Assembly: GCA_934167465.1 (NCBI GenBank)
Contig: CAKPKR010000006.1
Location: 7,904 to 71,903 of the forward strand
Direction: 5' to 3'
Length of the DNA: 64,000 nucleotides
Source of the DNA: an uncultured Bacilli bacterium
Lineage (GTDB): Bacteria; Bacillota_I; Bacilli_A; RF39; UBA660
The notes below the pieces were generated by a model. The model did no database searches, had not been told where the DNA came from, and saw nothing but the letters and a program-made list of their open reading frames with translations. The stretch's first letter is position 1. Every line of letters starts with the position of its first letter. Position numbers and translations under genes: made by a program. Of the stretch, positions 53,575-62,098 are shown piece after piece.

Positions 53575-53585
53575 ATTAATTCCTC

Positions 53586-54299
53586 CTATATTTTTTTCTT
53601 TCTACTTAATTTATATAACATATTAAAAGTTATAAAATTATATATATATTTTGTTATTATCTCTTTTTTACTACTTTTAAATACTTGATGTCTAACATTT
53701 TCTAGTATTACTAGTTCTTTTTTACAATTTAAGTTATCATAAACAAATTTACTTGAATCTACTGATATTACATTATCAATGTCACCGTGTAATAATAATG
53801 TTGGGCAAGTTACTTTTTTGATATTTTTTTTGTTATTATCTGCTAATTTTTTATATTCAATCATTACTGATTTAGGAATTGCAAAAAATTTTTTTATTGC
53901 TCCTTCAAACCCTGTTCCAACTTCTTTATCAACTTTATTAGTTAAAATATTTTTTAAATCTTCTTTATTTTGTTTAAAACTTCCAAACTTAAATGCACTA
54001 GATATGAGAACTAATTTATCTACCTCTTTATATCTAGAGGCTAAATTAACAGCTAATATAGTTCCCATGCTGTGAGCTACTATTGTTACTTTTTTATATT
54101 TTTTTAGTATTTTTTTTAATTCCTCTTCTGATTTATCTAACCATTCTTTACCTGTTGACTTTGTTGTTGTATCGTTTTCGTGTCCTGGTAAGGTAAAAGT
54201 AAATAATTCTATATTACGATAATTTTTCATTTTATTTATAAAATATTCATTATCTTCTTGTTTTGCTGATAAACCATGAATAAACATTACTGCTTTCAA
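53586..54299 (-). CDS. Alpha/beta-hydrolase under the Phe T-box
   Basis: From TTG 54299, 8 nt after GGAGATGA, the protein is 237 residues. The N-terminal VMFIHGLSAKQEDNEY and the nucleophile VAHSMGTILA, then HGDIDNVIS and VRHQVFKS give a complete Ser-Asp-His triad; it resembles monoglyceride-lipase/YvaK carboxylesterase-type proteins. The gene lies between the T-box and pheS, so it is induced when Phe-tRNA is short. Why is unclear. Confidence 0.8.
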   Translation of the reverse strand: MKAVMFIHGLSAKQEDNEYFINKMKNYRNIELFTFTLPGHENDTTTKSTGKEWLDKSEEELKKILKKYKKVTIVAHSMGTILAVNLASRYKEVDKLVLISSAFKFGSFKQNKEDLKNILTNKVDKEVGTGFEGAIKKFFAIPKSVMIEYKKLADNNKKNIKKVTCPTLLLHGDIDNVISVDSSKFVYDNLNCKKELVILENVRHQVFKSSKKEIITKYIYNFITFNMLYKLSRKKKI

Positions 54300-54311
54300 A
54301 AAATCATCTCC

Positions 54312-54508
54312 AAAAAAAATCACATCCTATAAGGACGTGATTTACGTGGTACCACCTTAATTTATACTCGAAACTATAACGCGTTACCGTAAATAAGGCT
54401 AGAAGGTGAATTCATAAAATCAAGATTATGTTTACTTCCACCATTCATGTAAACTCTCTAGTTAATCTAACATTTACTACTACTTCTTCATCATAGCTTT
54501 TCAATATA
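54312..54508 (-). promoter_or_regulatory. T-box riboswitch, Phe specifier
   Basis: About 200 nt. The T-box AAGGTGGTACCACG (near 54357-54344) and a terminator with AAATCACGTCC/GGATGTGATTT and a T run (54343-54312) are clear. In stem I the GGTGGAAG element precedes the specifier region GAATTCACC, in which TTC (54410-54408) codes for Phe. Uncharged tRNA-Phe would let the hydrolase-pheS-pheT operon be transcribed. Confidence 0.92.
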
Positions 54509-54513
54509 CAAAT

Positions 54514-54542
54514 AGTATACCATAATTTTTCTTATTGTTCAA
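54514..54542 (-). promoter_or_regulatory. Promoter of the pheST operon
   Basis: TTGAAC (54542-54537), 17-bp spacer ending TGG, TATACT (54519-54514). The -35 overlaps the end of the zinc-ribbon gene. Confidence 0.7.
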
Positions 54543-54831
54543 TTTCATTTGCTATATCATCAAATGTTTTTTCATTTTTATTAAATTCTATTGGTTTTTC
54601 TTTAGATATTTCAATTATTTTTGGTACAAATAAAATTGTATATATTGTAGTTATTACTATCAATATAGACAATTCTGTTACAATTATTATTGGTTTTTTA
54701 GTTTTTTTCTTAGTAATTTCGTTATTTTTTATTTCAAGATTTATTGCTGAAATATCTAGTCCACAATTCATACACATTGTATCCTTATTAGATAAGATGT
54801 TATTACATTTTGGACATACTATTTTTTTCAT
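54532..54831 (-). CDS. Zinc-ribbon membrane protein
   Basis: A 99-residue protein with a rubredoxin-like zinc ribbon at the N-terminus (CPKCNNILSNKDTMCMNCG), a basic linker and one membrane segment (IIIVTELSILIVITTIYTILFV). The C-terminal 30 residues lie outside. Function unknown. Confidence 0.7.
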   Translation of the reverse strand: MKKIVCPKCNNILSNKDTMCMNCGLDISAINLEIKNNEITKKKTKKPIIIVTELSILIVITTIYTILFVPKIIEISKEKPIEFNKNEKTFDDIANEIEQ

Positions 54832-54864
54832 ATATTCACCTCAATTATATTATAACAGAGGTTT

Positions 54865-55290
54865 TTATTTTTTCAATTGTTTTTGTTTATTTTTTTGTAA
54901 TTCAAAGTTTAATAGATTATATATTTTTACTAGTGTCCATTTATCAATTACACCAGTTGCTAATAGATCTTTTGTATACACGTCTAATGCTAATTGTTCT
55001 AATAATTCTGGTGTTAATTTTTTATTTAATTCTTCAGTATCGACTACATATTTTTTATTAAATATGTGGTTGTAAGCATCTTGTTCTCTATCAGATATTT
55101 CATATCTATTTTTTTTACATGCTCTAAATGAATCACCAGTTATCACTTCCTCTACTATATCTTCATTTTTAATTTCAAAAATATATAATTCATTTGTTAT
55201 AGTAGAGATTGGCCCTCTATTTCCGCCTAAATTTTCACATACATATATTCTACCAATTAATAAATTACTTAATAAATATGTTTCTTTCAT
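54865..55290 (-). CDS. Hypothetical protein
   Basis: From ATG 55290 (after AAAGGGAT) it is 141 residues. It has a beta-rich first half (LLIGRIYVCENLGGNRGPIS, IFEIKNEDIVEEVITGDSF) and a helical second half ending in QKNKQKQLKK. No signal or membrane segment. No family recognised. Confidence 0.6.
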   Translation of the reverse strand: MKETYLLSNLLIGRIYVCENLGGNRGPISTITNELYIFEIKNEDIVEEVITGDSFRACKKNRYEISDREQDAYNHIFNKKYVVDTEELNKKLTPELLEQLALDVYTKDLLATGVIDKWTLVKIYNLLNFELQKNKQKQLKK

Positions 55291-55394
55291 TATTATCATC
55301 CCTTTGCGAACGTATATTATATCATTTATTTTTTTTATGTCAAATTAATTTCAAAAAATAAAATCAACATTACTGTTGATTTACTGCTTTAAAT

Positions 55395-55471
55395 TGGTGA
55401 CCAGTACGAGATTCGAACTCGTGAATGCTGCCGTGAAAGGGCAGTGTGTTAAGCCGCTTCACCAACTGGCC
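55395..55471 (-). tRNA. tRNA-Glu (anticodon TTC)
   Basis: A 77-nt cloverleaf with encoded CCA. Acceptor GGCCAGT, anticodon loop CTTTCAC in a CTGCC/GGCAG stem, T-arm GAGTTCGAATCTC. It decodes GAA/GAG, and charged Glu-tRNA may also be a glutamine route through GatCAB. Confidence 0.94.
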
Positions 55472-55478
55472 AAAAAAA

Positions 55479-55554
55479 TGGCGCCTAATGTAGGACTCGA
55501 ACCTACGACCTATCGGTTAACAGCCGAGTGCTCTACCAACTGAGCTAATTAGGC
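55479..55554 (-). tRNA. tRNA-Asn (anticodon GTT)
   Basis: A 76-nt cloverleaf with encoded CCA. Acceptor GCCTAAT/ATTAGGC, D-stem GCTC/GAGC, anticodon loop CTGTTAA. It is 7 nt upstream of tRNA-Glu on the same strand. Confidence 0.95.
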
Positions 55555-55668
55555 ACATCTTAATTGCTTAAGACTTTTTAATTATATAATATATTTTATT
55601 TTTATGCAATACCTTTTATGAAAATTTTTTAATATTTTGTAAAGTTTTTTCATAAAGTAATATATATT

Positions 55669-56292
55669 CTATTTTTTCATATATACTTCATATATATTAA
55701 CAGTTTTAGAATAAGCTTCTAATACTACATAAAATTCACCTGATAAATATGGAACTGATAATTCAATTAAATAATGACCATTATCTAATTTTTTTGATTG
55801 ACTACTTCCTATGCATAACGACGTTGTATAACCATAATCAGTTCTTTGTAATGACATTGAATCTGGAGTTGTCATTGTACCTATACTTATATTTTGATTA
55901 TCGACTTCAAAATATATTTTACTATAATCAGTTAAATTAACCTTTTTTGATGTTGTTAAATTAGAACTATAGCTTCCACCGGGAGCTACAAATGTTAAAT
56001 GATCAGAATTAAGTGTTAATGTTGAGTATTGTGATTGAAATCCTTTTCTCCAACCACCTGTAATATCAGAATATACATTACCTGCTTTATATAAATAATA
56101 CTTAGTTTCATCTTCTATCTTTTTATTATATAACTCATTTAAAGCATCATTTACATTCATACTCGTTCCATCACTGGCATTATATATTACATCACTTGCT
56201 TTATATGTTGTTATGGCATACACTCCTATACTTGTAAACATTATAGCTGTTAATATAAAAATAAATATTCTACTTTTCATTATTTTTTTCAT
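55669..56292 (-). CDS. Phase-variable exported protein with beta-sandwich-like C-terminal domain
   Basis: A 207-residue family member. The first 60 residues (MKKIMKSRIF, hydrophobic segment to YAI, then TYKASDVIYNASDGTSMNVNDALNELYN) are shared with the copies at 24545 and 42105. The rest differs: a strand-rich region with DITGGWRKGF, APGGSYSSNL and DNGHYLIELSVPYLSGEFYVV, like a carbohydrate-binding or lectin-type sandwich. It is probably exported. The promoter carries ten G. The gene separates aspS from the two tRNAs. Confidence 0.75.
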   Translation of the reverse strand: MKKIMKSRIFIFILTAIMFTSIGVYAITTYKASDVIYNASDGTSMNVNDALNELYNKKIEDETKYYLYKAGNVYSDITGGWRKGFQSQYSTLTLNSDHLTFVAPGGSYSSNLTTSKKVNLTDYSKIYFEVDNQNISIGTMTTPDSMSLQRTDYGYTTSLCIGSSQSKKLDNGHYLIELSVPYLSGEFYVVLEAYSKTVNIYEVYMKK

Positions 56293-56316
56293 TATAAATC
56301 CCTACTTTCTAACAAT

Positions 56317-56347
56317 ATCATACCCCCCCCCCAGACGTAAAAGTCAA
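56317..56347 (-). promoter_or_regulatory. Phase-variable promoter with G10 spacer tract
   Basis: TTGACT (56347-56342), TTTACGTCT and ten G (56332-56323), TATGAT (56322-56317); spacer 19 bp. The whole element matches that at 42952-42982 except in the -10, and the upstream AGCAGAAATTTTGTTCG is shared with the broken copy. Confidence 0.75.
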
Positions 56348-56414
56348 GCAGAAATTTTGTTCGTTTTTTATTTTCGCAAATTAATATAGAAAAAAATTAG
56401 TATTTCTACTAATT

Positions 56415-58148
56415 TTATCTGATCTTTATATGTATTTCTCTTAATTGTTGTTCAGTTAGCTCACTAGGTGACCCCATCATATTATCAGCACCACTAACAC
56501 TAGTTGGGAACGCTTGAACTTCTCTTAAATTTGGTTCATCCTTAAGTAACATTATAATTCTATCAATTCCAGGAGCCATACCTGCATGTGGTGGTGCCCC
56601 GAATTGAAAAGCTGTATATAAAGATTTAAATCTTTCTTTAACAGTATCTTCACTATATCCAGCAATTTCAAAAGCTTTTTTCATAATATTAATATCATGA
56701 TTTCTAACAGCCCCAGACGCCATTTCATTACCATTACATACAAAATCGTATTGATATGCTTTAATATCTTCAATATTTTCATTATTTAAGGCATCTAAAC
56801 CACCTTGAGGCATACTAAATGGATTGTGACCAAAATCATATTTTCCTTCTTCATTTAATTCAAACATAGGAAAATCATTTATAATACAAAATTCAAATTT
56901 ATTTTTATCAATTAAATCTAATTTTCTACCTAGTTCAGTTCTAATTAATCCAGCTTGTTTGCTAGCTATTAATTCATTCTTATCAGCTATAAAGAATAAA
57001 ACACTGCCAACTTTTAAACCTGCTTTATTAATTAAATTTTGTTTGTCTTCATCAGTTAAAAATTTATCAATAGGTCCTTTAAAAGACATATCATCCATTA
57101 CAGTAATATAACCAATACCTGGCATATCAATTGATTTAGCATAATCAACTAATTCATTAAACCAAGAATTGGATTTATCAGCAATATTATCAACCTTAAT
57201 TCCTCTTACAACTGCACCTCTAAATGGTTTAAAATCAGATGATTCAAAAACATTGCTAATATCAATTATTTCCAAAGGATTTCTTAAATCTGGCTTATCA
57301 GTTCCATATTTTAACAAAGATTCTTTGTAAGGAATTCTTCTAAATGGTCTTTCAGAAACTTCTCGATTACTAAAATTTGTAAAAGTATCATAAAAGATTT
57401 CTTCACCTATTTTATAAACATCTTCTTCAGTTGCAAAACTCATTTCAAAATCCAGTTGATAAAATTCTAAAGTTCTATCACTTCTACAATCTTCATCTCT
57501 AAAACAAGGTGCGATTTGATAGTATTTATCAAATCCACTAACCATTAATAATTGCTTATAAATTTGAGGTGCTTGAGGTAAAGCATAAAATTTACCTTTA
57601 AAATTTCTTGAAGGAATAACAAAATCCCTTGCTCCTTCTGGAGAAGAAGCAGAAATAATTGGAGTTTGAACTTCAGTAAATCCTAAAGAATTCATTTTAT
57701 TTCTTAAGTAATTTAATACTTTAGATCTAAAAACAATATTTTCATGAACTTTTTTATTTCTTAAATCTAAATATCTATATTTTAATCTTAAATCATCATT
57801 TACTTCATGTGAAGTTTTTATTTCAAATGGTAAAGTAGCTGCTTTACTAATTAAATTTAATTCAGAAACTAATAATTCAATAGTACCAGTTTCAATATTA
57901 TTATTGTAATCTTCCTCATTTCTTTTTCTAACTACACCTTTAACAGTAATAGTAGATTCTTTAGAAATGTCTTTAAACATTTCATCATTATTACTTACCA
58001 ATTGAATAGTACCAAATTCATCTCTTAAATCCAAAAATAATACACCACCATGGTCTCTTATGTTTTCTACCCAACCAGATAATTTAATTTCTTTTGAAAC
58101 ATCAGCTTCACTTACTTTTCCACAATAAGTATCTCTATATATATTCAT
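56415..58148 (-). CDS. aspS: Aspartyl-tRNA synthetase
   Basis: A 577-residue class IIb enzyme: N-terminal OB anticodon domain (SGWVENIRDHGGVLFLDLRD), motif 2 FRDEDCRSDRTLEFYQLDFEMSF, the GAD insert and motif 3 GMAPGIDRIIMLL. It follows gatB by 9 nt in one operon with GatCAB, which implies that it also charges tRNA-Asn (non-discriminating type); that is inferred from context. Confidence 0.96.
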   Translation of the reverse strand: MNIYRDTYCGKVSEADVSKEIKLSGWVENIRDHGGVLFLDLRDEFGTIQLVSNNDEMFKDISKESTITVKGVVRKRNEEDYNNNIETGTIELLVSELNLISKAATLPFEIKTSHEVNDDLRLKYRYLDLRNKKVHENIVFRSKVLNYLRNKMNSLGFTEVQTPIISASSPEGARDFVIPSRNFKGKFYALPQAPQIYKQLLMVSGFDKYYQIAPCFRDEDCRSDRTLEFYQLDFEMSFATEEDVYKIGEEIFYDTFTNFSNREVSERPFRRIPYKESLLKYGTDKPDLRNPLEIIDISNVFESSDFKPFRGAVVRGIKVDNIADKSNSWFNELVDYAKSIDMPGIGYITVMDDMSFKGPIDKFLTDEDKQNLINKAGLKVGSVLFFIADKNELIASKQAGLIRTELGRKLDLIDKNKFEFCIINDFPMFELNEEGKYDFGHNPFSMPQGGLDALNNENIEDIKAYQYDFVCNGNEMASGAVRNHDINIMKKAFEIAGYSEDTVKERFKSLYTAFQFGAPPHAGMAPGIDRIIMLLKDEPNLREVQAFPTSVSGADNMMGSPSELTEQQLREIHIKIR

Positions 58149-58157
58149 AAAATTCTC

Positions 58158-59618
58158 CTATCTTTTATTAATTTCTTCTATCATTTTACTTCTAGCTATG
58201 GCAGGATTTGCTTGACCTTTTGTTTTCTTCATTACTTGACCAACTAAGAAATCAACAATATTATCTCTACCAGACCTATAAGTTTCAATAGCATTAGGTT
58301 GTTCATCTAAAACCTCATTTATAACTTTTAATATTTCTTCTTCGCCACCTATTTGTTTAATACCTTTTTCTTTTACTATATCTGTAGGTACTTTGCTATT
58401 TTCCAAGGCATCATATAATACTTCTTTTGCTTGTTTAGATGAAATCTCATTTGTATTAACTAGATTAATTAAATTGCTTAACATTGATGGAGTTACAAAT
58501 AAATCTTTTATTTCCATATTCATTTTATTTAAATGCCCTAAAATTATACTTGTAATCCAGTTAGAAACTGTTTTAGGATCAGCGCCACATTTTAAAGTTT
58601 CCTCAAAATAATCAGAAATATCTTTTTCTTTTACTAATATAGTAGCATCATAGTTAGATAAACCATATTTATCCATATAAATCTCTTTTCTTTGGTTAGC
58701 CAAAACTGGAATTTGTTTTTTGATTTCATCTAACCATTCTTTACTTAATTTGAATTTTGGAATATTTGGTTCAATAAAATATTTATAATCAATTGCGTCT
58801 ACCTTACTACGCATATAAATAGTTGTTCCAGATTCTTCATCCCATCTTCTTGTTTCTTGATGAATTTCTGTATCATATGTTCCGTCTTCTTTAGCTTCTG
58901 TTTGTCTTTCAATTTCATAATTAATAGCATCTCTTACTCCACTAAATGAATTTACATTTTTGATTTCAACTTTAGTTCCCCAATTTTTAGAGTCACATTC
59001 ATCTAATGATGCATCCATTATTGAAACATTAACATCACATCTAATTTGTCCTTTTTTACTATCTGCTTCACTTATGTCAGCATATCTATAAATGCTTCTC
59101 ATAGTTTCTAGAAAAGCAACGGCTTCATCAGCTGAATGAAAGCAAGGTTCAGTAACTAATTCTAGTAAAGGAACTCCAGCTCTATTATAATCAATTGTTG
59201 AATATCTAGCATAATGATCAGTACTAGCAGCATCTTCTTCTAAATGGATATTATTGATTTTAGCAATTTTAAATTCGCCATTTACATCATATTTTAATTC
59301 ACCATAGATGCCAATAGGCGCTGGCTTAGTTTCTTGTGTAATTTGATAGTTTTTAGGCATATCAGGATAATAATAATTTTTTCTTTCAAAATAAATATAT
59401 TCTGGTTGTTTACAACCTAAAATAATACTAGCCATTAAAGCCATTTTAACTGCTTCTTTATTTACTACTGGTAATGTTCCAGGAAATCCCATATCTAAGG
59501 GTCTTATATTGCTATTTGGAATTTCACTATAAGAGTTTCTAGCACTTGAAAATACTTTTGTTTTTGTTTCACTGATTTCACAATGCATTTCAAGTCCGAT
59601 TAATGCTTTATATTTCAT
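58158..59618 (-). CDS. gatB: Asp-tRNA(Asn)/Glu-tRNA(Gln) amidotransferase subunit B
   Basis: A 486-residue subunit that binds the tRNA and activates the side chain. It has ALIGLEMHCEI, YYYPDMPKNYQITQ, GVPLLELVTEP and a helical YqeY-like tail. The start overlaps the gatA stop (TAATG). Confidence 0.97.
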   Translation of the reverse strand: MKYKALIGLEMHCEISETKTKVFSSARNSYSEIPNSNIRPLDMGFPGTLPVVNKEAVKMALMASIILGCKQPEYIYFERKNYYYPDMPKNYQITQETKPAPIGIYGELKYDVNGEFKIAKINNIHLEEDAASTDHYARYSTIDYNRAGVPLLELVTEPCFHSADEAVAFLETMRSIYRYADISEADSKKGQIRCDVNVSIMDASLDECDSKNWGTKVEIKNVNSFSGVRDAINYEIERQTEAKEDGTYDTEIHQETRRWDEESGTTIYMRSKVDAIDYKYFIEPNIPKFKLSKEWLDEIKKQIPVLANQRKEIYMDKYGLSNYDATILVKEKDISDYFEETLKCGADPKTVSNWITSIILGHLNKMNMEIKDLFVTPSMLSNLINLVNTNEISSKQAKEVLYDALENSKVPTDIVKEKGIKQIGGEEEILKVINEVLDEQPNAIETYRSGRDNIVDFLVGQVMKKTKGQANPAIARSKMIEEINKR

Positions 59619-61072
59619 TATTTTACCTCCTTAGCAATTTGATTTTTATATTCCATTTTTGATTCTAATGCATAAGCTATATTTAAAACATTTAAATCAT
59701 CATAACAGTTTCCTGTGATATTAACAGCAACTGGTAAATTATCTACAAATCCATTTGGAATAGTTATAGATGGAAAGCCACCAAAGTTACCAACTTGTAA
59801 ATGTTCTTCTAAAACAGTTGTATTGTCATCTAATGTATCATCATTATGTTCTAGTTTTTTTGCTGGTCCACTTCCTACAGGTAATATTACAGCATCATAT
59901 TTTTTGTATAATTCTTTCCAAGCATCAACTAATAGTCTTCTGACTCTTTGAGCATTAAAGAAATATCTATTCTTATTTTGAGCTTGTAATACGTAAGATC
60001 CAATTACAAATCTTCTTTTAATTAATGAAGAAAATCCTTTAGTACGATAATCTTTCATCATATCAATATAATTGTTTCCTTCTCCACGAGGTCCAAAAAT
60101 AATACCTGTTAAATTAGACATATTTGATGTTGCTTCTGCACAAGATATTACAACATAGGTAGAAGCAATGGCATTTAGTAATTTTTGATCTATACTTACT
60201 TCTTCAACTTCCATGCCTAGATTTCTACATAATTCAATTGTTTTTTTAAAGTTATTCAAATGCTCTTTTAGTTCTTCACTAGCATGAGGATACATTTCTA
60301 AATTACAAATTTCTTTAATGTAACACAATTTCTTATCTTTTACATCTAATGTTAATTTTGTTAAGTCTATATTACTTGAATCCCAAGTGGTCATATCATT
60401 TTTATCAATGCCTTTCATAGTATTAACAACTATAGCAGCATCTTTTACATTTCTAGTTAGTACTCCACAATGATCTAATGAACTAGCAAATGGAAATAAT
60501 CCATATCTTGAAATCATTCCATATGTAGGTTTATATCCGACAATGCCACAATATGCAGCTGGTTTTCTTATTGAGTCACCTGTATCTGATCCAGTTGCAT
60601 AAGGATATACTCCAGCAGCTACAGCACAAGCACTTCCTGCACTTGATCCTGCACACATTCTTGTTTTATCCCAAGGATTTCTTACTATTCCAGTATGTCC
60701 TGTTGTTCCTGTTCCACCCATACCGAATTCATCCATTACAGTTTTATTTACAGGTACTGCTCCCGCTTTTTCTAAGTTTGAAATTGCTGTTGCAGTAAAA
60801 AAAGGAACATAGTCTTTTAATGTATTAGAAGAACCTGTTGATAGTATTCCTTTTGTTGAATAATTATCTTTGATACCATATGGAATACCTGATAGTAAAT
60901 TATCAGTTACATCTACCTCTTTAGCTTCATCTAAGATTGTTACAAATGCATTACATTCATCTTGTAGTTTATGAGTTTTTTCTAAAGATTCTTTTATTAA
61001 TTCTTTAACTGTTACTTCATTATTTTTTAATGATTCATGTATTTCTTCAATACTTTTATTCATAAATTCCAT
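59618..61072 (-). CDS. gatA: Asp-tRNA(Asn)/Glu-tRNA(Gln) amidotransferase subunit A
   Basis: A 484-residue amidase that frees ammonia from glutamine. The Ser-cisSer-Lys triad is in GIKDNYS, GSSAGSACAVA and TGSDTGDSIRKPA. It starts at ATG 61072, overlapping the gatC stop. Confidence 0.97.
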   Translation of the reverse strand: MEFMNKSIEEIHESLKNNEVTVKELIKESLEKTHKLQDECNAFVTILDEAKEVDVTDNLLSGIPYGIKDNYSTKGILSTGSSNTLKDYVPFFTATAISNLEKAGAVPVNKTVMDEFGMGGTGTTGHTGIVRNPWDKTRMCAGSSAGSACAVAAGVYPYATGSDTGDSIRKPAAYCGIVGYKPTYGMISRYGLFPFASSLDHCGVLTRNVKDAAIVVNTMKGIDKNDMTTWDSSNIDLTKLTLDVKDKKLCYIKEICNLEMYPHASEELKEHLNNFKKTIELCRNLGMEVEEVSIDQKLLNAIASTYVVISCAEATSNMSNLTGIIFGPRGEGNNYIDMMKDYRTKGFSSLIKRRFVIGSYVLQAQNKNRYFFNAQRVRRLLVDAWKELYKKYDAVILPVGSGPAKKLEHNDDTLDDNTTVLEEHLQVGNFGGFPSITIPNGFVDNLPVAVNITGNCYDDLNVLNIAYALESKMEYKNQIAKEVK

Positions 61073-61365
61073 TATTCCACCACCTTTGGTACTTTAACTT
61101 CATCATTAATATAGTCATCACAATTTTGTAGTAATGAATCTATGTCTACTGATTCTTCTATAACATCTTCTCTTAATTCATATGAAAAATCATCTAAACA
61201 ATGAGACATTGGCTCTACATCTTCTATTCCTTCTATTTCATTAATAATATTAATATTCTGATCAATGATATCAAATTCGTCTAAAACCATTTTATTTTCT
61301 TCTTCTGTTAATCCTATTAATAATTTATCTGCATAATCATCAACCATTTCACTTGTAAATTTCAT
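61072..61365 (-). CDS. gatC: Asp-tRNA(Asn)/Glu-tRNA(Gln) amidotransferase subunit C
   Basis: From ATG 61365, placed after AGAAGGAGG, it is 97 residues: DYADKLLIGLTEEENKMVLDEFDIIDQNINII and EPMSH are the GatC signatures, with an acidic C-terminus. An in-frame extension to 61524 is only the T-box leader read in frame. First gene of gatCAB-aspS. Confidence 0.93.
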   Translation of the reverse strand: MKFTSEMVDDYADKLLIGLTEEENKMVLDEFDIIDQNINIINEIEGIEDVEPMSHCLDDFSYELREDVIEESVDIDSLLQNCDDYINDEVKVPKVVE

Positions 61366-61384
61366 AAGTTTCCTCCTTCTAAAC

Positions 61385-61612
61385 AAAAAAACAGCAATAA
61401 TCAAGGGACGAATTTTCCGTGGTGCCACCCTAATTATCACTGTTGTGATCTCTTTTAATTTAATAACGGTAATTAACCGGTCTATACTACTACTATTTCG
61501 TATAGAAAACTCCAGAGTGTTCATTCAAAATATTTATTATGTTAGCTTCCACCATACCTAACTCGCTTGCTAAAAGTGATATTTTTACTTTTCTCTTTCT
61601 TTGTTTTATCAA
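61385..61612 (-). promoter_or_regulatory. T-box riboswitch with overlapping Glu/Asn specifier
   Basis: About 230 nt. The T-box AGGGTGGCACCACGG (near 61431-61417), GGTGGAAG in the stem I loop and a terminator pairing AACAG..ATAAT.AGGG with CCCT..ATTAT..CTGTT, then seven T, are clear. In the place of the specifier, aligned with GAATTCACC in the Phe T-box, it has GAATGAACACT; GAAC (61522-61519) holds GAA for Glu and AAC for Asn. In C. acetobutylicum a T-box of the same operon was shown to bind both tRNAs. Confidence 0.9.
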
Positions 61613-61616
61613 AATA

Positions 61617-61645
61617 ATTATAAATTAAATCCATGATATTGTCAA
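61617..61645 (-). promoter_or_regulatory. Promoter of the gatCAB-aspS operon
   Basis: TTGACA (61645-61640), 17-bp spacer, TATAAT (61622-61617): full consensus. Confidence 0.8.
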
Positions 61646-61647
61646 GA

Positions 61648-62025
61648 TTATCCTATGTTAGAAAGTAACAATTTTTTTGAATCAGAATTTTTATTATCTA
61701 AATATATATCAATTTCTTCTCTTATTTTATCGACATCATCAATAGATATTAATTCATTTACCAAATATTCTAAATTATCTGTTAAAAAAGTATAATCGTA
61801 GATTTCTTTTTCACTTAATTTTTCAAAGCATTTTTCTATAAATCTCATCATTAAATTTCGATATAATATAAATATGTTTTTTTCAATAAACATTTTTCCA
61901 ATTGTATATAATATATATTGACAATATGTATTATCAAATTCTCTATCTAATAAATAAAATCTTTCTTCGATTTCATCATCTAATTCGTTACATAACATTA
62001 AGATTTTCTCTTCATATGTATTCAT
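61648..62025 (-). CDS. Hypothetical acidic helical protein
   Basis: A 125-residue protein, predicted all helix, with two cysteines (MLCNEL, EKCFEK). It starts after AAAGGAAAT. No signal or membrane segment. The stop lies beside the gatC T-box promoter. Unrecognised. Confidence 0.55.
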   Translation of the reverse strand: MNTYEEKILMLCNELDDEIEERFYLLDREFDNTYCQYILYTIGKMFIEKNIFILYRNLMMRFIEKCFEKLSEKEIYDYTFLTDNLEYLVNELISIDDVDKIREEIDIYLDNKNSDSKKLLLSNIG

Positions 62026-62098
62026 AATATTTCCTTTCTCTTGTGTAAAAATATTATAACACTTTAATAAAATTAGTCAATTTATTATATTTATATGG

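Noticed and set aside
61366..61524. N-terminal extension of GatC
   Set aside because: These codons read the T-box and its terminator; GatC begins after the AGAAGGAGG site at 61365.
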